DNA from: Reticulitermes lucifugus
Taxonomy: Eukaryota; Arthropoda; Insecta; Blattodea; Rhinotermitidae
Reading direction: 5' to 3'
Length of the DNA: 64,000 nucleotides
NCBI GenBank assembly: GCA_026260175.1
Contig: JAKCWW010000064.1
Coordinates: 81,479 to 145,478, forward strand
A model generated the notes under the pieces. The model saw only the letters and a list, made by a program, of their open reading frames with translations, made no database searches and was not told the DNA's origin. Each line of letters begins with the position of its first letter. Position 1 is the first letter of the stretch. Positions 58,401 through 64,000 of the stretch are shown here, in pieces. A program made the position numbers and the translations under genes.

Positions 58401-59717
58401 ACCAAGACCACGTATGGCACAGTACAGGTGAGACTCCTCGCATTCACACTTAGAACGAAGCGGGAATTGTTATCTTCGAGTTCCGGCCTCTCTACCCCTG
58501 GGACGTCTCTCATTCGATAGGAAGCTGGGTTGGATCGAGAGTCGGTGTTGTGATTACGACCAGCAAGAACCCTCCTTTTGACATCCAGTAATAAGAACAG
58601 CCGGTCGAGACACCAGAAAGCCAGCCAGAAAGGTGTTAAGTACGAACCGTTTTCCCAAATTTTCATATCCAACAAGCTAGTAAACTTTGACACTTCAAAT
58701 ACTTAACGACTTTCAAAGGTCTTATTTACCATCGCAGTATAAAATTCGAACGCTTCTAAGTGCGTACTACGCATACTGGAAACTAATTTCAATTTTGAAG
58801 TCTGAACTTAGTAATTTAAATAAACCGCTTATTATCACATCAAATCCGAACATTCCAAAACCCAACATACATACATGAACTCGCAAACTATGAAGGACCT
58901 AACTGCCAGGTCTCCGCAGTGTTACAGTTTTGACCTACACGACAACGACCAGCCTTCCAGAAATACCAGACGACAGGACGCATGGTCCTGAGGGAACAGC
59001 AATGGAAACACAGGATCTGATGTCCTCACTGCAGTGCTCACGAAGAATAGTGTCTACTGGATGTGGTAGAAATTTATAGACGTTTCGAAGGGTTGCTGCC
59101 GCTGCACCCACCTCGGCAAAAGTATGCCTAAATGTTAACTTAAAAGTAGTAAAATGAGCGCACAACCTAACTCAAACAAGAACGTGTTTGTCAATGCATC
59201 AGACTAAAGGCTGTCACATTAAACAACTGCACGCCAGTACCATGTACACCATGCTCAGTCTACGTTTCTGCAACCACTTTATACATTAACAGGTCTCTAT
59301 TTGCAACAGTGGCTACAGTGAGTGAAACAGGTCCCCTCCAACGTCTCTCTCGTATACGCAGACAGCGAGCTTCAAACTCAGACCCAACTGAAGTGTCCCA
59401 CAATGTGAGTCTCTGAAACAAACAACATTCATCACTGTCATGAAACGTTTCAGTCGCTGGCTTTCTTCCGGTTTCAAAAGTTGTCATCCCACGATTCGTG
59501 ACATCATTCCTGTTATCGTACGTATCGTGGCAACCGACGTCTGGCATGGAAGCATGTTAATTACCTATGCTACTGTAAAAACTATATATACTAAATCTAA
59601 CTACACGATCTGCTGGTACTGAAGTTCGAAAAGGGTCTGGAGGCTAGGTACAAGAGGAGAACCTTTTCTAGAAGCATCGCACCGACAACATGAAAGAAGT
59701 TCACTGGACGAACAAGA
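55461..59717. other. Unassigned stretch
   Basis: No gene recognised in 4.2 kb. A nine- or ten-base G run lies near 56310. ORFs of 101-115 codons (56637-56948 minus, 56914-57261 plus, 58388-58693 minus) have no motif and overlap ORFs on the other strand. Confidence 0.4.
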
Positions 59718-60386
59718 ATGGAGAGGCATTCGCCAGGACTATTAACCGAACAGAAACATTCATACCGATACGTAACATCAAAATGTCACAGCATCGGTAC
59801 GCATGGAGGACATTCATACCACGACGAACGCCCAACACACGTAATACCGAATGCAATACGCGACTGTAGTTTCACAAAAAAGCAATATGCACACCTTGAT
59901 ACATCCAAGAACGTAGATGAAGCAATAAGACATGAGCAGGGCACGCAGACAGTGAAAACAAACAGCAAACACGTGTATACACCGAACAATAATTTGTCCT
60001 TGTCCTATAATTTTGTTCATCATAATCCTCACACAGGCCCAAGTCAGCTGTTGAATCGAGCGATGGTCACAAGACCCACGTATTGCAGCACGTGGTCTCC
60101 ATTCAGAATCACAACAAACGTATTTTACGTAACTTTCACTGGTCAAACTCACGATAAGCCGAGAAGAATAACGGGCAATGTAGACTGCTACGCTACTGTT
60201 CGTGGCGTAATAAGTGAACTTCAACATATTTTGTCTCAAGTTGAAGTACAGACGCATACCGACACCACTTCACAGCTGCGGCTTCTTTTATTTGGGCCTC
60301 CTTCTCTCCCTGCTTTGCTAGTATACACCGTATCATCTGACGGGTTAAAAATACTTTCAATCTATATTAACTCTTGCGCGAAGTAG
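59718..60386 (+). CDS. Longest ORF in the window, 222 codons, unrecognised
   Basis: It runs from ATG to TAG. The protein is rich in His, Thr and Ser (for example THGGHSYHDERPTH, NNNLSLSYNFVHHNPHTG), has no signal peptide or obvious membrane helix at its start, and ends LKILSIYINSCAK. A 147-codon antisense ORF (59814-60257) overlaps it fully, so at least one is fortuitous. A 222-codon open frame in DNA of this composition is uncommon but not impossible by chance. No splice or promoter context stands out. I recognise no family. It could be a single-exon gene fragment, a transposon relic or chance. Confidence 0.15.
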   Translation: MERHSPGLLTEQKHSYRYVTSKCHSIGTHGGHSYHDERPTHVIPNAIRDCSFTKKQYAHLDTSKNVDEAIRHEQGTQTVKTNSKHVYTPNNNLSLSYNFVHHNPHTGPSQLLNRAMVTRPTYCSTWSPFRITTNVFYVTFTGQTHDKPRRITGNVDCYATVRGVISELQHILSQVEVQTHTDTTSQLRLLLFGPPSLPALLVYTVSSDGLKILSIYINSCAK

Positions 60387-60605
60387 AAGATGAGCTCAGG
60401 AAGTGTATATTGGGCAGTTATTTCAGCCTCGTGATTACTCTTAATTGTATTCGTGTGTTTTGGCATTTAACGATTCGTCCCGTCAAGTTCCCGTTTTCTT
60501 TACTGCAAGCACTGACGATATTCTTTTTAAGAGGACTGTAAATGGAATTAACTTTTGCCAGAACTCTGCACAGAGTGTTCGAACAGGCGTATTATTCATA
60601 GCGAA
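60387..60605. other. Unassigned stretch
   Basis: Only a 66-codon ORF that runs on into the following CA-rich tract; no motif. Confidence 0.5.
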
Positions 60606-60637
60606 ACACAGACAGACACAGACAGACACACACACAC
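60606..60637. repeat. CA/ACAG microsatellite
   Basis: About 32 bases of ACACAGACAG-type units followed by (AC)n. Confidence 0.9.
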
Positions 60638-60731
60638 GGGCTTGATCAATACGCCTTTAAGAAACAAAGTGGGATATAACAATGGTGCTAACGCATTCGT
60701 GATTTCACCTAATTATGACAAAGAGCAAAGC

Positions 60732-60985
60732 AAAGGTAAAGGCCACCCCATGTCACGCCTATGCAGGCACAGAGGGAAGGCGGGGNGGGGGGGGGGCATA
60801 GCTTCAACCCACTGGCAACCTGTCCTAGGAAATGGTGGGTGGTCAGCACCATGTCCCGGCCGCTTTAACCCCGGGAAAGAGCCGGTACCCATTGCAAAGG
60901 CGGATGGGCCTCGTAGGCCGGTCTGGACAGGCACGGAAGATGTCGCCACCACAGGGATTCGAACCCCGGATCGACCATATCCTAG
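60732..60985 (-). mobile_element. tRNA-derived SINE, family 1
   Basis: Plus-strand blocks AAAGGTAAAGGCCACC, GGTGGTCAGCACCATG, CCCGGCCGCTTTAACCCCGG, GGTACCCATTGCAAAGG, GGCCGGTCTGGAC and GGGATTCGAACCCCGG match the copy at 12881-13164. Box B (CCGGGGTTCGAATCCC on the minus strand) is perfect, but the box A end is degraded (GATCGACCATATCCTAGC). A G run interrupted by N (60782-60797) lies inside it. The ORFs across it, 152 and 95 codons, are repeat by-products. Confidence 0.75.
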
Positions 60986-61342
60986 CGAGTCAAAAAGCAT
61001 TGTAACGTTTTAAGAATAAAGACACAAAGGTTGTAAGTGTTAAAAGAAATTTTACGAGTCTTGTCCGCGGGCCACCTTATTAAATCACGGATGTTCATAC
61101 GATAGACATCGAGATACTGATCGACTTAGTATTCTACAACTCCCTTTTCAAACATACTAAAACAGCGACTGTAGGATCTTCGGAAGTAACAAGACTAGCG
61201 TCATTAAACGAAGGACGGCAGATTCTTTCAGACAAACAAGACTTCTTTTAATATGACCTTCACCGTGCATTTTAAACTAACTGAATATGGACCAACGAAA
61301 TGCACCTTCACTATCAAACATTAACAGTAGTATATAACTTTT
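60986..61342. other. Unassigned stretch
   Basis: No ORF, repeat or RNA feature recognised. Confidence 0.5.
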
Positions 61343-61381
61343 CCCGACATATCTTTCGGTCAACCTCTGACCATCATCAGG
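61343..61381 (-). ncRNA. Hammerhead-like palindromic motif (copy C)
   Basis: Minus strand: CTGATGA (61380-61374), T, GGTC, loop AGAGGTT, GACC, GAAAG, ATAT, GTC, GGG. This copy has the canonical CUGAUGA. Stem arms GGTC/GACC differ from every other copy yet pair perfectly. The base after GAAA is G in place of C, and the stem III loop is two bases longer, so stem III is weakened. The extra U after CUGAUGA is again present. Confidence 0.4.
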
Positions 61382-61680
61382 GGGTCAAACTACATTTGCT
61401 TACGTCCATACGTTCACTGTGCCATCACAAATTATCGTTCGATGTCCACGTAAGTAAGAGCACTGTCTAAAAACACTTTTTAAAAAACACTTTCTAAAAA
61501 TCACTGTTCAACGTATATTGCGTCATATATAAAAAAACACTGTATATAAAAAACTTTGAGTGCTCTTCAATGTTTAAAAGGTTAAACTCATCCACCTGGG
61601 AGTCACAATTGGCTTGTTGTATCTTTGTACATGGTTTTGCACCATTTGGGTTTTTTCTTGTTTTTGCTGTTGTATAGTCC

Positions 61681-61725
61681 GTGCTATCGCGTGTTGTGAG
61701 TACACCTCACAACACGCGATAGCAC
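61681..61725. repeat. Perfect 20-bp hairpin with 5-base loop
   Basis: GTGCTATCGCGTGTTGTGAG (61681-61700), loop TACAC, then its exact reverse complement (61706-61725). No mismatch and no gap. Ten bases further lies TCGAAACGTCGGGAA, a 3'-half match to the hammerhead-like motif whose full copy is on the opposite strand at 61343. Confidence 0.95.
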
Positions 61726-61751
61726 TACATTGATTCGAAACGTCGGGAACA

Positions 61752-62569
61752 AATTACCCAGTAGCATGGCGACACATCCCAAAGCAACGGAAACCTCAGA
61801 CTTGAATCTTCATTGCAGGCGATCTTCAAATTTCGCCCAAGTTATAAACATTTCACACAGAGTAATTTCAAGAAGATTGTAACACTTCCACATGTTTATA
61901 ATGAAGCAAGCAATGAACCTAAGATGACGTGATGTGTGTCAATCATTAAAGCGCGAAACATTTTCCCGCGTTAATTACAAGCGTTGAGAGATTTTCTCAA
62001 CAATTAATGCACATAACGTCATTGCAGACTCACTGGCTACTTCAATATAATCATACAAACGTGTTACCTTCTTTTTTAAATGTACCCTACACCTTGTAAA
62101 AATACTTTCACTTCATATGGGAATGTACAATATTATGCTAACATTCTGTCATTGCTCACTGACACATACGAACGTGCGCTCGAGCAGCGCAACTACAACC
62201 GCAGTCACAGACCTCAATGAAAACTGAACTCGCCGTTTTGCAATGTGACGAGCACTAAAGCAATTTCAGTTGTATCCTTACAAAACGCATGTCACTGAAA
62301 ACAGCTTGAAGCAAATGGTTTTCTTAAAAGGAAAGACTTCTTCCAGTGTGGTATCTACACAATAAAGGACGCAATTTAAACAAAGAAAGTCTGATTAGAC
62401 ACGAAAGTGGAACACTTTCATTCGACGTCACTGCTATGTGTTACTTTCCTCTGAATGAGGTCCAATACATACGGCAGGTTTAGTATTCTACATCATGCTA
62501 TCGATATCTCGCAATTTTTTTGTGGTATATTCAGCGACGCCGCCAGTACGACTACACTGCATCGACAGT
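61752..62569. other. Unassigned stretch
   Basis: A small CGCG-arm hairpin CGCGAAACATTTTCCCGCG lies near 61951-61969. No gene recognised. Confidence 0.45.
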
Positions 62570-62695
62570 GGAAGTACTAAAACTGGGCACTGGTCGAACG
62601 GTAACTGGCAAGGGGAAACTGTCCACCACAAATCCGATATGGACTGTCATACTACTGAATCCCGGTTTCACGGTAAGAAACCGGACACTAACCAC
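62570..62695 (-). mobile_element. SINE-like repeat, family 2, degraded copy
   Basis: Plus-strand blocks GGGCACTGGTCGAACGGTAA, CTGGCAAGGGGAAACTGTCC, ACCACAAATCC, then CTGAATCCCGG and CACGGTAAGAAACCGG match 42013-42150 and 8152-8291 in order. The box B region is decayed. Confidence 0.6.
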
Positions 62696-64000
62696 CAGAA
62701 CTACATTACGGCGCGTGTTATTTCGCCTACTGAAATCGTGACACAGCTGGTCTTTAAACGTGCATCCTGCACAACACATTATGATCTTCATTCACCGTGT
62801 CCGTGAGGAAGTCCAATAGTTCAAACGTAACATAGACAGGGTCTTAGATGCAGGAAGCTGCCAGCATCTCGAAAGATTCTCGGTGCCGACCTGTAGCATG
62901 TTCTATTCGAACTATTCCAAGGTAGAGAAATGAATAATCTAAATTAGAACAAAGTCTTAACAACAAAATTATCAAACAACGTCAACTACGTGCTGCATAT
63001 CCTTCCGAGCAATAATTGGTGGTCAACTTCCACAGGGCCTACTTCCAGGAACAGCATAAATGCAAAGCAAACAAAAACCATATTCACACTGACAAAAAAA
63101 AAAGAGACCTACTTCGTGCAACAAACTTCAAAGATTATGCAAGTACGTTCATTCCGAAGGCCGGGAAGCGCAATCGACACAACGTCATATCCCGCAAGAC
63201 CTGAATCCTAACGTTTTTCTAATTATCCGCATTATCTTGATACTCTTGGGTATTCAACACTGTTCGCTTCATCTCACGCTTACATACCCGACAGATACAG
63301 AAGAAGAAGAAACAATGCTAAAACAGCAGGCATGAGGCTCTAATGATGGGAACTTCAATGACAATGAGTTACGAAACAGTCTAATATGTAGGTCTATTTA
63401 AAACTCAGAACAAGAAACGAGTTACATCCTGAAAGAACACGTACTATTACATTACAGTATTAAGGTGCGTATAAACGCGTAACACGCAGTGATCTCACAA
63501 AACACACGATGCCAGTTGTTACAGTGATACATCGGTGCAATCATGAGGAAGACGAGGAGCTGAAAATAGCGTCTTCTTTACAGCCACGTCACACTGAACG
63601 GTGTGAAAGGCGAGATTATAAGGCAGCCAAATGGAAACTTGCTCCACCACCTTAAGAAGGGTGGAATGAACTTCGCGGATAAAGCATGAGTCATCCATAA
63701 AGCAGAACACTCGAACACGCATCCCAGGGAATGTGTTACAAAGTACTGTGTTATGCGGGAAGTTTGTTACCTAACCTTCTAGTTATTCACTTCAGAGGCA
63801 CCAGCATGATGAATGGGACAAACCACATTTTATTTTCGAATTTTTTTTATTACAACTCCCCCAACAACATACTTAACAGTAGTATCTGGCAAGAAAACAG
63901 ACGGTGGTGAAGAGTACTGACCGACGACTTTTATATACATATGGCTCGACAGCCCTATATGGGCCTGGGCCTCCTCGTTTCGTCGAGGTTTCATGGTCAC
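62696..64000. other. Unassigned stretch
   Basis: An A run of about ten lies near 63094-63104. The longest ORF here is 73 codons. No gene, RNA or repeat was recognised up to the end of the window. Confidence 0.4.

Noticed and set aside
60950-60975. GGTTCGAATCC tRNA T-arm consensus
   Set aside because: It is part of a SINE head, and the 5' half of the tRNA fold is missing.
60555-61013. 152-codon ORF with Arg/Gly-rich protein
   Set aside because: It reads through a microsatellite and a tRNA-derived SINE; the same peptide pieces arise from other copies of that SINE.

Overview
This window looks like non-coding DNA from an arthropod nuclear genome, most likely an insect. A cockroach- or termite-like (polyneopteran) insect is my best guess, but it rests on remembered repeat families, not a search. 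No cellular protein-coding gene is convincingly recognised. ORFs are short, gene density is essentially nil, and there are no operons, ribosome binding sites, rRNAs, free-standing tRNAs or CRISPR arrays. The sequence reads as intergenic or deep intronic DNA full of old transposable-element debris. The two N bases (46379 and 60786) both sit beside C or G homopolymers and are probably assembly ambiguities.

Layout. 0-6 kb: a TA microsatellite, a fragment of an abundant pseudo-coding repeat (2.2 kb), and a tight cluster of three TATCGATA (DREF-type) sites at 5.25-5.3 kb, the best promoter or insulator candidate. 5.6-6.3 kb: two back-to-back tRNA-derived SINEs. 8-16.8 kb: more SINEs, a broken mariner-type transposase (10.9-11.5 kb), the fullest copy of the pseudo-coding repeat (15.3-15.8 kb) and a mariner transposase tail (16.6-16.8 kb). 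17-30 kb: sparse, with one copy of an unnamed ~160 bp repeat, an old SINE and a ribozyme-like palindrome at 28.25 kb. 30-36 kb: a 5'-truncated LINE tail, SINE and repeat fragments, two tandem duplications and a tiny polyadenylated retro-insertion with target-site duplications. 39-46 kb: a diverged repeat, a hairpin MITE inside a TA microsatellite, a 130-bp-arm foldback, a possible pogo-type transposase tail and several hammerhead-like motifs. 48-56 kb: a second copy of the 160 bp repeat, a complete hAT-type element with a perfect 8-bp duplication, and a second foldback. 59-64 kb: the longest ORF (222 codons, unrecognised), SINEs, and a third pair of hammerhead-like motifs around a perfect 20-bp hairpin.

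The most interesting signal is a dispersed structural motif. It has a CTGANGA-like box, a stem whose arm sequences differ between copies but still pair, then GAAAC and usually AT-GTC. It occurs at 28.25, 42.48, 42.65, 42.76, 45.58, 55.2, 55.37 and 61.34 kb. The layout matches a hammerhead ribozyme core with one extra U, and copies tend to occur as inverted pairs. Together this suggests relics of Penelope-like retroelements or a related ribozyme-bearing element. That assignment is inference.
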